Shown: in pieces, positions 28,186 through 40,941 of the stretch
Numbering within the stretch: position 1 is the first letter of the stretch
Layout: the number at the start of each line of letters is the position of its first letter
Origin: Elysia chlorotica
Taxonomy: Eukaryota; Mollusca; Gastropoda; Plakobranchidae
DNA: 64,000 nucleotides
NCBI GenBank assembly: GCA_003991915.1
Contig: RQTK01000302.1
Span: forward strand, 150,432 to 214,431
Direction: 5' to 3'
The notes under the pieces: model-generated
Database searches by the model: none
What the model was told of the DNA's origin: nothing
What the model saw: the letters and a program-made list of their open reading frames with translations, nothing else
Position numbers and translations under genes: made by a program

Positions 28186-31086
28186 ATGAATGCGATGTAC
28201 ATATATCTGAATCCGTTGAGTTAAATTTTGAAAAATTAACGCTTGAAAGTTTTACTATCTTTTGGTCGGGTTTTCTAAAGGCTAAGACAATTCAACACCT
28301 TATCCAATTATTATTATTTGCTTAATTTTATAATCATGCAGCATTCCAATTGGGTGAGTGCGATCGCTTTCTTTACTTTTGTATGGTTGTGACTGAGAGA
28401 CATGGGGTGTACTTTTAGCAAGCAGTACCGGTACACCTTGTCAGCTTTGGTAGTATACTTTTCCTGCCAGCTAGGGTGGCAGTTTTGAGAAATTGCATTA
28501 AAGGGGCAACTCTTATTTGAATTCCTACATAGAAATGTTGCAAACATGATTTTTTTAGGTGGTTTTACTCTAAGTGAAGGATAATAATCTGAAGCTAATG
28601 TAAAAAAATATGGGCCTGAAAACCATTGCAGGCAGCAAATGTTTTCAAAATAGATTTTGTATAGTGTGAAATACATGACACTGTAGTAAGTAAAAATGTA
28701 ATGCTTCAAGGCTCGTTTCCAACTCGCAGCTTTGGTGAGAGAAAGTTAAGATTGATTGACACCCGGGGTATCTCTGCACTAAACCCTGCTAGTAAGTTTT
28801 GCATCAATGACAGGTGTTCAGAGCCATTTTAGGTCTAAAGAAATAGCATGTAGTAAGTCCAGAACACAAAATTATATCTAAAGCAAACAAGCTTTTGAAT
28901 TTAAATTAAACATTCTGCCTTCTGGACTCTCTATCAATAATTTCTTCAAGGGAAAAAAATGGTCACTGTATAGATTATAGTTTTCCTTGAATAGGGATTT
29001 GCGTTCCTTTAAATTAGAGAGGAAGATTGTCTATCTAAGCATGATTGTAAATAGATAATGTAATAAACAAAAGGAAAGGTTGCAAGGAGAAAAAACAATC
29101 TCAGAGGAAAAATATGATTTACGCTTCAACAAGAAAGCCAATATGCTGTGATACATGTGTTATGTTTGATGCCGTCTTCTAGAAATAAGCTTTTATTGAG
29201 CTTGCATTGCAAACTTTGTGATCTCAGTGATGATGAGCTAGTTTTATTAGAAAGAGTTTGGCCTGGTGCATCATGTTCAGTCAAAAATTCCAACCTAGTT
29301 TATTACTCAACTTTTATAGGAAGATATAACTTATTACAAGGAAAATTATATCCACATATCTAGGTTAGAAGTACATTTTACATTTTTAGGAAAAGAGAGG
29401 CGGTATCAAGAAAAAAATTTTAACATCCTCTAGAGCAAAGATGCTGAATAAAAACTTTGGCAAAAAAAGTGGGAAAAATGGTAACATGTTTCTATGAGAA
29501 GAAGAAAAAAAATGCATCTATGTTAACGTTAAAAATTTGATAAAAGCTTCGTTTTAGATCTGGTTCATTTTAATAATTAAATTAATGTTCATGTAATTTC
29601 GCTGTCACCATACTGTTTCTTTTTAACTCTTTTTTTTCTACATGTATTTACAATTATTACAAAATTGTGAAGACATAATTTTTTCCAAGCTTTTTTATTT
29701 ACTATTCTTGTGTTACATGTAAATCCCAGAAGGAAAAAAAAATCCTTCACAAGAACTTGTGAAATATGATAACATTTAGAAATATATGATCATCTTGAAT
29801 GTACATGCATGTTAATTGAATTGTTAAAAGAAACATGAAATCAACACATTATTTGGATAGTTTAAGCACAGATTAAAAAGAAACAATGTTTTTCTTATGT
29901 CTTTTATTTTCTTATCTAGTCTTAAGACTTTGTTCCTATAAGTATTCTTATTATCATTATTAATTGAGATTCCACGAATTGTGGGATGAAGAAAGCTCAT
30001 GGCTGACAGATAAATTTGAACTATGATACAATTTGTAATTATCTCTTTAAAAAAATCTATACCTTTAGGAATTCAAATTCTTTTTCGCAAAGAGATAAAC
30101 TAACTCTTTGATACTTAGTTAAACGCTTATAGGCGATCATTATAATTTTTGTTTTGTTTTCTCACTTTTTGCGCTGGATTGCCATTTTTAATCTTTTGTT
30201 TGGACATTTTTAAAAGCCATACAAAATATGCTCTTAGTTGTTTCTTAAAGAATGTTTTATTTTATTCTCTGATTTTAACCAAACAGTGCAGTGTGCGTAT
30301 CATATTAAAATTTATCCCCAAAAAAGTAAAAAAACTTATTGACCGGAAAATCTCACCCCCTCCCCCCTCCCATGCTAAAAAGCCTTTTATTATCGGCTTT
30401 ATTATTATTATTATTATATAATAATAATAATAATAATAATAATATAATTATTATTATTATTATATAAGAATACTATCTATTCACACTGGCAAATAAAAAC
30501 CCCTCAAAATCCTTAATTTTTACAAAGATATTAGACTTTTGATGTGATGATATAATTCAGCTTTCTCATGATATAGGGGGGAGTCCTTATCAGAATCATT
30601 TACTTATTTTAAAAGAATGACTTCCCGGTCTATAGTATAAGTTTTTTAGTGATAAAATATAGAAGATGAAATTGATTAAGGCATTTTCAATTAGTGGCAT
30701 GTGTATCACCCATTCGAACTGATCCTCCGAATGGCAATGACTACTTTAGGTTGAATGATACAAAATCTACTGTAAGAAAAGCAGTAAAATTCAAAATCTT
30801 GTAAATATGTATATTTTCATGTTCAAAAAGCAAAGACGCATTGTTAACCAACATGTTTTTTTTTTAATTACATGAGAAATAACAAGTGATGATAACAAAG
30901 CAAAGCAAAAATTTAAAACAACCAGATACCAATGATACTTCAATAGGCTAGATTAGAGAAAAACTACTATCATGAAAATGCTTTGTTGTTTTGCTCTCTT
31001 CATTAAAATTATATTGAATAGAATACAATTTACCAAAAAAAATGTATCTGCTCCAATTTTGGTGCTTTTTTGTTTCTTTTGTTGTT
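28186..31086. other. Gene-free AT-rich stretch
   Basis: No exon with family features, no SINE head and no RNA gene seen on either strand; open frames are short and have no coding character. Apart from the inverted microsatellite at 30397 it looks like ordinary intergenic DNA. Confidence 0.6.
30397..30468. repeat. ATT/AAT inverted microsatellite (possible cruciform)
   Basis: A run of TTA triplets flows into a run of TAA triplets and back into TTA (about 30399-30466), so the block is self-complementary and could fold into a hairpin or cruciform. Lies in the gene-free region between SPATS2 and the GIMAP gene. Confidence 0.9.
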
Positions 31087-32131
31087 TTACATTCTCCATC
31101 CCATTGGTTCAGGTGTAAATAATTTTACGATCCTCATAATCTTTACTTTAACAGCCTTGAATATTATTTTGATACCATCAAAGATTGTGGCTTCTCTTTC
31201 CAGTCGATGCCTATTGAGCATGGTCTGGCTGTACTCCATATGCTCTCTACTTTCCTTCTGGTATTGCTCAAACATCAATCTTTGCTTGTGGCGCTCTTGT
31301 TCCATCGCAAGGAGCTCACGCTTTAGCATCTCATTCTGCTCCATGATACGCCGTTTCTCATCCTCCGCTGTAGTGCTTTGCAGCTGTATCTCCAGTTCCT
31401 TCATTTGGCTGGAAACCTGTGCCTCGGAGTCCTGCGTTTTTCTGCGGCTTTTTAAAGCCATGCAGTGAAGCTCCAAAGAACTCTGTATTGATTTCTCCAC
31501 AGTTTCAACACTTTGAATAAGATCCTTGAGGGCCCCAGTGCCTTTGTCTTGCTCGATGACATCTTTGTGAACAGCAGACGCTTCTTCCGAAAGTTTCTCC
31601 AGATCTTGCACGATTGCCTCGGTGGTCTCAATGTCCTCACTCTCTGCACCTCTTCCTCTTATCTCCCCTAGCTCTTGCATCAACAGAGTTATGGCCTGCA
31701 GAGTTCCGTCCCGAGCTATGGGCATCTTGGACATTGCAATGACCTTCTCTCTTGCTTCCAAGGTGGATTGGAAGTTGGCGTCTGTGTAGCGCTTGCCGTT
31801 ATTGTTCAGCGTTCCAATAAGCGCTAGCAGTTGATCAACCTGAGCTGTCTTCTCCTCCTGATTCTTGGTGACATTGTCAAACAGGACGACCCTGTCCTTG
31901 CACTCCTTGACAAGTGCTGACATTGCGCCTGTTTGTTGGTGAACCCACTGGTCAAATGTGATGTTATTGTCCTCTGCCTCATACTTGAACATGTCCCCAC
32001 AAGTGATAACCATGATGCAATAATTCTTCACAAAGTCAGGTCCAAAAACTTTCTTCAGGAGGGCTATGGTGTCCACATCTTCCTGGGTGAAGCGAGTTCC
32101 AAACCTCAACACCAGCAGGAAAGCATGGTAG
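31087..32131 (-). CDS. GIMAP-like exon 2 (AIG1 box, G4, G5, coiled coil)
   Basis: Begins with the base completing Gly169 and then YHAFLLVLRFGTRFTQEDVD. It continues through TCGD and RVVLFDN and a long helical half rich in Gln/Glu/Lys with heptad-like patterning (about residues 310-470), and ends KLFTPEPMGWRM before the stop. The ORF could start at an upstream Met at 32142, but that Met lies in the intron. Confidence 0.92.
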
Positions 32132-33945
32132 CTTAAAAACAAGGAAATAAATTTATTACAGACTTTTAAAAATTACGGGTGCCCTGAAATGCGAAATTAA
32201 AATTTTTATTTGGACCTAACTCAAACTTATACACAACATGCACGGTATGCACTGTGTGGGAATTTAGAAACTGGAGCACACGCTGTTCCAGTGCTTTAGA
32301 TTTCAGCAACTAAGACAACACCTCCTTCCTACAGGACCTGACCTTGCCAACACCTTGTTGAATTGAAACTCAATACAGCTACAAGACCTGCTGCAAACTT
32401 CTTCATGGCTCTAAGCAAAGAGCGAAAGCTTAGATACCATCAGAGTGAGCAACAAGAACATACACAACATACACCAACCTCGTACCTATTTTTCAATATA
32501 GTTCCCAAAATGATCAAGGGTTTTCTACAAAAGTGATGGAAGATAATGTACACCCCAATCATAAATATGGACATAAAGCTTTCCGCTTTTTAAACTGAGG
32601 CATCGATTATATCTCATAAAACATCACGTCTCCCAGATGGACTTCAGAGTTTCAAAAAGATGGTAGTATGAAGGTGTAGGGCAGGTACTATATTATAGTA
32701 TTTTCTCTTTTTTTTATATTTACAGAAATACATCAATCTCTATAAAAACTATACTATAGCTGACAATTTCTTGCATCGTGAGTGTAAATTTGAATCAATT
32801 ACAAATAAAACTTTTAATTTCATGAGATGTTTTACTTTGCTTCTTGGAACAAGCCTCCAAGAAACAGTGTCTTTTTAAAAACTAATCAAGAAAGAAAAAT
32901 TCAGAGGGTAATTCAAATTCTGCCACACCTTTTGGATTTTATGAAGCATGTTGAGAATGAGACTGTGAATTTGTCGCTCAGATATTACATCTTTAAGAAA
33001 GTCATTAAGGGGGAGACGTCAGAATATGATCAAGAACATAAAAATCGACAAGAGAGAGGGCAAGAGTGTATTCAACAGAAATGACAAGCTAACAGTGTTA
33101 GGGTGTCGGGTAATCAATAACTTAAGAGTGATCTCAAATGAGCTTGTGGAACTTCTTAAACCACATTGTATTGTAATCTTAACTCATGCCTACATTTTTC
33201 ACCTTCTACATTTCAATTGTTTCATTTTTTTTTCAGCCATACAGTGGAAAACACTTAAGATAAACTATTCAGGAGGCACCAACACCCCCCTCCCCCACCT
33301 TTTCTTTTTACTTCACAGCCACTGTTTCACCTAAACTAATTTTTGGCTCTCCCAAAGAGGTTTATCTTAGCTGCATTCCACTGATTTCTGTGATGGATGG
33401 GTTTGAGGTCTCTTTTTTTTTAATGAAGAGAAAATTTACCCAGCTGGATTTGTTATCATGGCATGCTCCATCGAGTCCACAAAGAGACGGACGCCTTCAT
33501 CTGTATCCATCCTTGTGTCTCCGACACCTGGCCCATCCACGACCTTGATGATTTGACCTTTGACCTTGGCCACGTCATAGCTGATCTTAACTGTCACTGA
33601 ACTCAGTGAGGCTGAGGATTTAAAAATTTTCCTCCCAAGGATAGAGTTTCCCGTGGCACTTTTCCCAACACCGCTCTTTCCGACAAGAAGAAGGTCAAGA
33701 TCAGAGGTCGCAGTCATCGTTGTGCCTGAGGCTGATGCTGGTGCTAAAGCTGGGGAAGCATCCTTGCTGCTGCCACTGGCTTCTGGTGCCTTGGTCTGTG
33801 TATCACCCCCGGAGGGAGGGTTAGTGGCAGAGCTCTCCGCATTTTTCATCTGTGGGGTTCGGGCAAAGCTTTCTGTATCCATGTCCTCTACCACCTTTTC
33901 TGCATGTTGTACTGACATCATTCTACTCTTGTTTACTAATATCAT
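31087..33945 (-). CDS. GIMAP/AIG1-family GTPase, two coding exons
   Basis: Minus-strand model: exon 1 from 33945 down to 33440, exon 2 from 32131 down to 31087, 1551 nt, 516 aa. The GT donor (tgg|gtaaat) and AG acceptor (ttttaag|c) join the frame to give NPAGYHAFLLVLRFG, exactly the AIG1 pattern. Motifs: a polar Ser/Ala/Thr-rich N-terminal extension (1-82), P-loop G1 GKSGVGKS (89-96), G3 DGPGVGDT (137-144), the conserved HAFLLVLRFGTRFTQED box (about 171-187), G4-like TCGD (212-215), and G5-region RVVLFDN (249-255). A long charged, predicted coiled-coil half follows, with a basic amphipathic C-end. GIMAPs are immune-type GTPases that oligomerise on membranes and are expanded in molluscs. The ATG at 33945 is used because an in-frame stop lies just upstream; M9/M10 are possible alternative starts. 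Confidence 0.92.
32132..33439 (-). other. Intron of the GIMAP-like gene
   Basis: AT-rich, 1.3 kb. No coding segment seen. It includes a piece at about 33237-33395 with cttaagataaac near one end and gaggtttatcttag near the other, resembling the inverted-end repeat also seen in the STX17 introns. Confidence 0.7.
33440..33945 (-). CDS. GIMAP-like exon 1 (N-extension, G1 and G3)
   Basis: Carries residues 1-168 plus two bases. Includes the unusual 82-residue polar N-terminal extension, then DLDLLLVGKSGVGKSATGNS (P-loop) and VVDGPGVGDT (switch II). The donor is at 33439/33438 on the minus strand. Confidence 0.92.
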
Positions 33946-34340
33946 ACAACGATCAAGCTACTGATGTAGAAGTCTGTGAAAGGAGCAGGGTAAAAAAATG
34001 AAACAGTAGTAGAAAAGCTTTTAAACACATTTCTTTTTAATGCCAGCAATGCTCATTAAATCACACACATTTAAGGTTTTTCAAAAATTAATATTGTTTC
34101 AACCAATAGAGATTGAAACTTTTTTGGGCAGATGTGAAAATCTCCGCCTGTTTTTTATCAATACAAATAAAATCTCTATTTCATCGCTTACATGAACACA
34201 ATTTAACTACATTGAATTAAGACCCAAGATTCAAAATTTCTTTATTGACCTTAAATAGCCCTTTTTTTTTTTAATTTTTAGAGTTTACGATAACATTTTA
34301 AGTGAGAAACAGCTTTCAGATTTACTATTATTTAAACAAT

Positions 34341-34346
<6 letters not shown>

Positions 34347-34393
<47 letters not shown>

Positions 34394-34427
34394 TCTCTCT
34401 TTCTCTCTCTGTCTCTCTCTCCCTCTC
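34347..34427 (+). repeat. (CT)n microsatellite
   Basis: CT repeat with a few GT and TT interruptions, upstream of the GIMAP-like gene. Confidence 0.93.
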
Positions 34428-34548
34428 TATCTGTATGTGTGTGCATTGTTTGATGTAGCATTAGAGGAGAGGTGTTTATTCTTCTCATTATACAAACTGT
34501 TTACTGATAATATTTCAGTTTTGCAAGTTCATTCTTTATATTCTGTTT

Positions 34549-34645
34549 GGGCCATTCAGTGCTGACGCATCTACAAGTTGAGGGTTCTAATCCCATGATA
34601 CACAATCATTGTTCGACCATTTCCACTAAAAACCTAATTCTAACC
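34549..34645 (+). repeat. Dispersed repeat pair, copy 1
   Basis: gctgacgcatctacaagttg, agggttctaatcccatgata and accatttccactaaaaacct match the text at 35175-35275. The B-box-like gttctaatcc suggests a tRNA-type head. Confidence 0.65.
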
Positions 34646-35174
34646 ACTGTGGAAAAATACATAAAATATTCCAAATCTACTTGCATTTTTTTTTACAGAG
34701 GCTTGCCTCTTCTTAATATAATTTACAAATTACAATTGTGGTATAATCCTATACTGTATAAACTGTTATTTGTACGTCAGGTAATGGTAGCCATCACCTA
34801 TGTTTATCGAGTGGCGCCAAACGTTCCCTGTGACAGCTTGTGTGTTACTGTTACTGTGTAATTCGTACTACTTGTGATCAGTCACTGAGTCGCCAGTAAA
34901 GCAAGCACATACCAATCAACTAGTCATTCTGTACTTGTCTGAATACTACACAATAAATTAGCTCTCAGGCATACATTACTTATGAAAGATTTCTACATAG
35001 ATGTTTGTAGGCCTATTGGCATGTGTTGATGATTCTGGATTTAGTGGTTGTCTTCCATGAAATTGGATGTTCCCGATCAAGATAGCAAGTCACTTAAAAA
35101 GACTAAGAACCCTAGCCATGAATTTCCTTTTTAGGGAGTATAGTGGTCTATGGTAAGCCATGTTCGCTTTAAGT

Positions 35175-35275
35175 GGCTACACAATTCCGCGCCGACACCT
35201 CTACAAGTCGAGTGTTCTTATTCCACAAAGAACAATCAATGTTTGGCCATTTCACTAAAAGCCTATTTCTTTAGA
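35175..35275 (+). repeat. Dispersed repeat pair, copy 2
   Basis: gccgacacctctacaagtcg, agtgttcttattccacaaag and ggccatttcactaaaagcct match 34549-34645. Confidence 0.65.
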
Positions 35276-35279
35276 ACTG

Positions 35280-35297
35280 CTATTACTACTACTACTT

Positions 35298-35341
<44 letters not shown>

Positions 35342-35345
35342 GCTG

Positions 35346-35444
<99 letters not shown>

Positions 35445-35446
35445 TA
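35280..35446 (+). repeat. (ACT)n microsatellite
   Basis: About 55 ACT/CTA triplets, with one TGCTGCT interruption at 35340. Confidence 0.96.
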
Positions 35447-36054
35447 CTACTAGATCTAGTAATACTAGCCTACTTGTACTGCTACATCTACTGCTAAACA
35501 ATTGTGTGGTAGACATAGATCTCTAGATCTCATTCTCTTCGTTGTTGTTTGTGATACTTACACGATCTAGATCTCCGTGCAAGATCTATAGATGGTTCAG
35601 TCTAAATCTAGACTATAGGCACATACTAATATACGTTAAAGGCATAGATAAAGATTTGATATGATATCAAGATCTAAATCTATATTTAGACTGAATTCAC
35701 ACTGGATCTAAATCTAGATCTAAATCTAGTCTTGATCTAGATCTAGCAATTGACCTAAAATATATATATTGTCTGGTTATAAACACATTTTAACAAAACA
35801 AAAAAGCACCAATCCTTAATCTATGAACTCACCGTCCTTTATTTCAAACGCTGATGACCTGATACATGTGTGACTAAAACGGTAGATCTGCTCTGATTAG
35901 TCTTGATACGAATTCTTCAGGAAAATAATTATAATCACTGTATAATGGGTTTTCCCGCTTTTGGGTATTCCCAGAAATAAGGTTTCCTGGGAATTCGTCA
36001 GCCTCTCTCATTAAAAGTGGATTTCAAACTCTGCAACTGTCCCCTCTCCCCCTC

Positions 36055-36067
36055 TCACACACACACA

Positions 36068-36126
<59 letters not shown>
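36055..36126 (+). repeat. (CA)n/(CT)n microsatellite
   Basis: A short CA block (36056-36070) followed by about 27 CT units. Confidence 0.94.
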
Positions 36127-36128
<2 letters not shown>

Positions 36129-37324
36129 GCAGACCATCTATCTATTTCTACTCCGCCTTGAAAACAAGCCTGCTTTTAGTGCATTGCCTGCTTTTCTGAG
36201 TCAGACAGACGTTAAAAAGTAGAATACGCTCACGTGACTTTAACACCGGTACAAGTCAGTTAAAAAAACACAAAAAACATATAGCCTACTTATGTTCTTG
36301 GAACTATTATTTTTCAACTTAAAATCTGGAATACAGGAAAGTAACAAATACTCACTTTTCATCTGTAATCTACCATCTGTCGGTGGACTATACATGAAAC
36401 ACCGCTCTTTTAAAATCAAGTACATACTGAAATATAACAAACATCCCATGTTCCCCCATTATGAATAAATTTATCATCGCGCAAAACCCGTACTGAGACA
36501 TTCTGTACAGGAATAGATATATTAATTTGTCACCACATCCACGAAGACTTTTCGGTGTCCATTGTGTGTGTGTGTGTGTAATTACTTATGTACGAGTGCG
36601 TGTGACTTTTGTAACCTGTGTATATTTACTGACAGCCTGAGAAACCCCTTACCAAGTTGGCTATACAAGATTTTAACTATTCGTGACATCATGTAGTTCA
36701 GACATTTCTGAACATAAAGCAGTTTGAATTTTGTTGGTATCTAAATTAGAACCGAAGTCATGGCCATTCAAAGATATTCACCCTCGAAAAATAGAAACTG
36801 AGAAAATCGCGTTTAAAGTTAGGACTTAATTTTTTAACATTCTTGTAAGATGTTCACATCAAATTCACAATTTTCCAATCTCAAATGAGTGCAAGATCTA
36901 TAGGACTGCTCAATCAATTTATCTGAAACATTGAAACACACATAAAAATAGTAAAAAAAAATGCATTTATCTTTGAGAATCAGGAAAATAAAACCGGCAT
37001 ATGCAAACTGAAATTTTACAAAATCAATTGCCGCAAGAGGAAACTGAAAAGAATGCAGTACGTATAACTCATTCTCTTTCTTTTTAAGATTATATCTGAA
37101 TGAATTAAAGTAACCAGTTCAAATCATGCACCTTGCTGACACACCTAAGAATAGAAAACAAACCTTGAAATAATAGAGATGGCAAAATATAGCCCCTCAA
37201 AACATGGAAAGAGGGAAACATTGGATATTACGGCTGAGGCTGACTTCATCACGACCACAAAAGAAACCATAGTTCTAGACGTGTTAATAGCTACAGGGAT
37301 TTCACTCAGTGTGGTGCAGGGGGG

Positions 37325-37385
37325 TGAGTTGAAATCGCCAGAGCGCGAACCCGGACCTTTTGCGTCGGAAGCCGATGTTCGCTTT
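37325..37385 (-). mobile_element. SINE head fragment, minus strand
   Basis: gaaatcgccagagcgcgaac and cggaccttttgcgtcggaag, ccgatgttcgc, is the inverted head of the reference SINE. The body is missing. Confidence 0.75.
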
Positions 37386-37776
37386 CTGGACTTCTTTTCC
37401 TTTGCCTAGGATCTCCCGAGACGTGTGCAACCCAGCAGCGATGCAGGTTAGAATGTTAGAGTCCAGTTGGTCTCTAGTAAGCTCCAAACTGGCCTCAAAA
37501 ATAGCTTTCACTCTATAAGTGCAGGTAGAAAGGTTCTTGGCAGGCTGACATATCACTGCGGTCTCTTCCTGAGGGCTGAGGCTGAGGCGATGTTATCTGA
37601 TAGGCCTACCCTCGGCTGAGGGACAAAACCAAGGTGCTCCAACACTAAGTCTTGATAGTCCCACGCTTTTGAGGGATAAAAATAGATAAATAAAAAGAGA
37701 GCTTTTGAGGGATAAAAATAGATAAATAAAAAGAGGTTAATTTGTAGTTGCACAGTATTCTCTCTGTCTGTAGTCT

Positions 37777-37925
<149 letters not shown>

Positions 37926-38419
37926 CTTCTCTCTCACTCTCTTCATTTTCAGTTTTTTACACCTCTGTGACCGTCATGGAGTCATTTTACTCCGGTGCAG
38001 CAAGTTATGGCACATGGTATCAGTTATATGTTCTATTTTTCGCAACACCACCTCCCCCTTTTCTTCCCCTCTTACTATTCTTCTTTTCAAATTCTGACCC
38101 ATGTCAGCTTAGATCATTTTTGTTCTTGGGCCTTTGGCGAGGCTATCTGGTATACTCGGCCCTTGGGCATAATATTATGGAAGGCCAAGAATTAGGCAAG
38201 GGCACATTACCCTGGCTCCTTTTTGTGACAAAGGTTCAAAACATAAACAAAAGGAACACAATCAGTAGGCTAGCTTACCAGCGCCAGTGAATCGTACTGT
38301 TGTCACTTGTGCTACTGAATGGAATTACTTACAAAAAATTAATAATATAAGAAACAATGTTGATTTGCAGCCCCACCCACAGTCTTAACTGAAGTGAGAC
38401 ATACCGAGAAACCGAACGA

Positions 38420-38665
38420 TGTAGATTTAGATCTAGATCTAGATATGTTCAGATATCTACATCTAGATCTAGATCTAGATCTAGATTTCTAGGCCTCCAC
38501 TCTAGGTTGTTTAACTGAAAACGAAGTAGACTAGATCTAGATCTAGGCCTAAACAGCTAGATTCTAGGCCCTAAATATTATTTATTAGTTCTGAAATATT
38601 TCTTAAGCTCATTCTATTTTACATAGATCCATATCTAGTTAGATATAGATCTAGATAATTATAGT
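38420..38665. repeat. GATCTA-rich patch
   Basis: Runs of the self-complementary six-base unit AGATCT/TCTAGA at 38427-38447, 38458-38488, 38530-38545 and 38640-38657. Similar patches lie at 3150-3300, 3490-3520, 9870-9910, 20955-21030 and 35510-35755. Confidence 0.85.
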
Positions 38666-39124
38666 CATGTCTACCCTTGCCAATAGAAAATTATCTTATA
38701 GACAGAAAGGAGGGTAGATTGCTTGTCACACGATTTATATTTCATCCCTTCCTCTGGCTCCAGCTCTTCCCCTCTATTAGTTATCGTGCCAAGTTTCTTA
38801 GAAATACATTGTATAGCAGAATATATACTAAGTACATTGAAGTATTGAGATCGAGCAGATCAATAGAATTTTAAGAGTGCTTCATGCCCATTGTAGATAA
38901 TTGTCAAAGGGAAATATATATATATATTAAAAGGCTACCTATATATTTCCATTTGTAAATGCCTAGATAAAGCTTGAGGCACCACTTAACTGAATCCACT
39001 CTGAGAGAACTGCAGACGTGGCTTTTCTCTTCCGAGCTCAGCACAGCAGGGTACTGGGTAACTGGCTGTGGCAGTGGTCCTTCATTCAGCCCTTCTACCC
39101 ATTGCTTTCACAGCTCTGTTTACA

Positions 39125-39156
39125 TGGCGGCTACATTCGATTATATCGAAGGCAAG
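39125..39156 (+). promoter_or_regulatory. Possible first exon end with ATGGCGGC start element
   Basis: ttacatggcggctacattcg, attatatcgaaggcaag|gtaaat gives MAATFDYIEGK up to a good donor. ATGGCGGC is the core of YY1/TISU-type start elements. If spliced to the acceptor at 40860 it would form a 20-codon upstream frame ending before the STX17 ATG. It could equally be a chance match. Confidence 0.35.
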
Positions 39157-39464
39157 GTAAATGGATTGCTAAAAAATGCAGAAAAACTTCAAATCTTTAA
39201 ATCTTTTTTAAGAAAGTTGCTTTAAATGGACCCATAGACCACTATGGACTCAGATGTATCATATTTCATACTATGGAATAAATCTATAGGCAAAGTCCTT
39301 GAGTCTAGTCAATATAACTTTAATTCCAATATTACAGGTCGTTAAATATACTCGCCATGTAAACAGAGAGGGAACTGCAATGGGTAATGCATGTATCCCC
39401 ATTGAATGTAAATCTAATTTTATAAAGAAAATATTATCAATGGTTGGTCAATAGGAGTGTAAAG

Positions 39465-39545
39465 ATAGTTCGTTCAGTCATGAGTGCTCCAGGCTGACAA
39501 GCAGGAAGTCTAAGGTTCAAATCTTTGGTGTGCCACTCCACCTCC
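39465..39545 (+). mobile_element. tRNA-like head, possible SINE of another family
   Basis: agatagttcgttcagtcatg, caggctgacaagcaggaagt and ctaaggttcaaatctttggt have tRNA-like A- and B-box spacing. The cloverleaf arms are not well paired, so it is more likely a SINE head than a tRNA gene. Confidence 0.45.
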
Positions 39546-40941
39546 CCTTTCTTTATGTCCGTTTATTTCGGGAACCCTGTGGGACTTAGGGATTTATTTG
39601 AAGATTTTTTTTTTTTAATCAGTATACATATTAGGTGCAAGATATCTCTAGCATTTGATTGCCCTAGTTTGATGAAATGGGGCTACTTTAAGGGACACAA
39701 AGGAGGAATATTGCTCGACAAATATGAAGGTTTTGGTCTGAATCACATCACACCCAGACTCCACAGCTACAATGAAAGCCTCATAATTTCAATTGCCTAG
39801 GGTTGAATTAAGAGGATTAAAATAATTTTTTTTTATGGAAGGAGACATACCTGGACAACAAAAATGTCAAAAATATATATATAGATGAGTACCTTATACT
39901 TTGAAAAAAAAATGTGTTTATGGGAGTTTTCTACTCCTAGATTGCCTTGTTTTTATACCAAGTTTCTCCCTACCCAATTTGAAAATGTCTTGGGCAGCAA
40001 TATAAGCATTGAATGCTGCTTTGAAAGATTGTATATTATTATTTGTAATGCACATTGGTGGTACAAGATTCAAATTTAAGAGAATCAAACCAAAAAGATT
40101 TTGAATTATGAGTCCTAGGCGGTTAACTAAAAAATTTTCTCTAAAATTAAAAATTAGGGGAAAACCAAATTGACCATTTCAAATTATTTGACTTCATTTA
40201 AATTATGTGAAAACATGCCGGAAACTAATCATTCATGTCTCATTGCTCTCTCTCTTTTTTTTCCCCACACGCATGTAGTGCAAGATTTTAAAAAGGCTTG
40301 AATAAACTTAATAGTTAAGTAGGTGAACAATAGTGCCACACCTCAACTTCTCACACCCGTCCACCTGTGCCAGCACTTGTTTTAGCCTGGCCATTATGAT
40401 TCAGGTTAACCACACTGCGGGGGTGGGAATAAAATTGGTTTGTTAGTATATCATTTTTATTTCATGAACAGGTGAGGAAGATAGTTCTTTTGCAGAAAGG
40501 AACCACATATTGAAGAAAAGGAAAAAATCCGATATTATACAAATTATTCAATATCCCAAGAGACTGGATTTCTGGTCTAGGGGGTGGGGGGGTGCTTTAA
40601 AAAAAAAAAAATTCAACAATTGGGCTTAGATTGAAGTGCGCCCCCTATTCATAAAGAGTTGTGCATGGTGTCTTTAGCTACATAATTCAGAGCTACCAAC
40701 ACAACTATCAAAGGATATATTTTGTAGCCAAAACGTCAATGTTCACAAATGTTATGGAGGATTTCTTGTTGTGCTAATTAAATATCCTATTAATTATAAA
40801 TAGTCCCCAGGTTAGGTCTTGAAATATCAATTTGAATGGACATGGATTATCTTTTCCAGGTTTCAGTAGTGACAGAATGCAGGGATTGAGTTTCATTTAA
40901 ACTTATAAGACAAAAAACAGTCTGTAGTGTTATCCCAAACA

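Noticed and set aside
28314..28709. 131-aa minus-strand frame.
   Set aside because: AT-rich, no family features, no splice-supported neighbours.
32132..32142. Start of a separate gene at the Met of the 351-aa minus-strand frame.
   Set aside because: The Met is in the intron; the frame joins exon 1 through the acceptor at 32132 to rebuild the AIG1 box.
40927..40941. A GTG start for STX17 giving an N-terminal LSQT extension.
   Set aside because: An ATG lies five codons downstream and the family does not need the extension.
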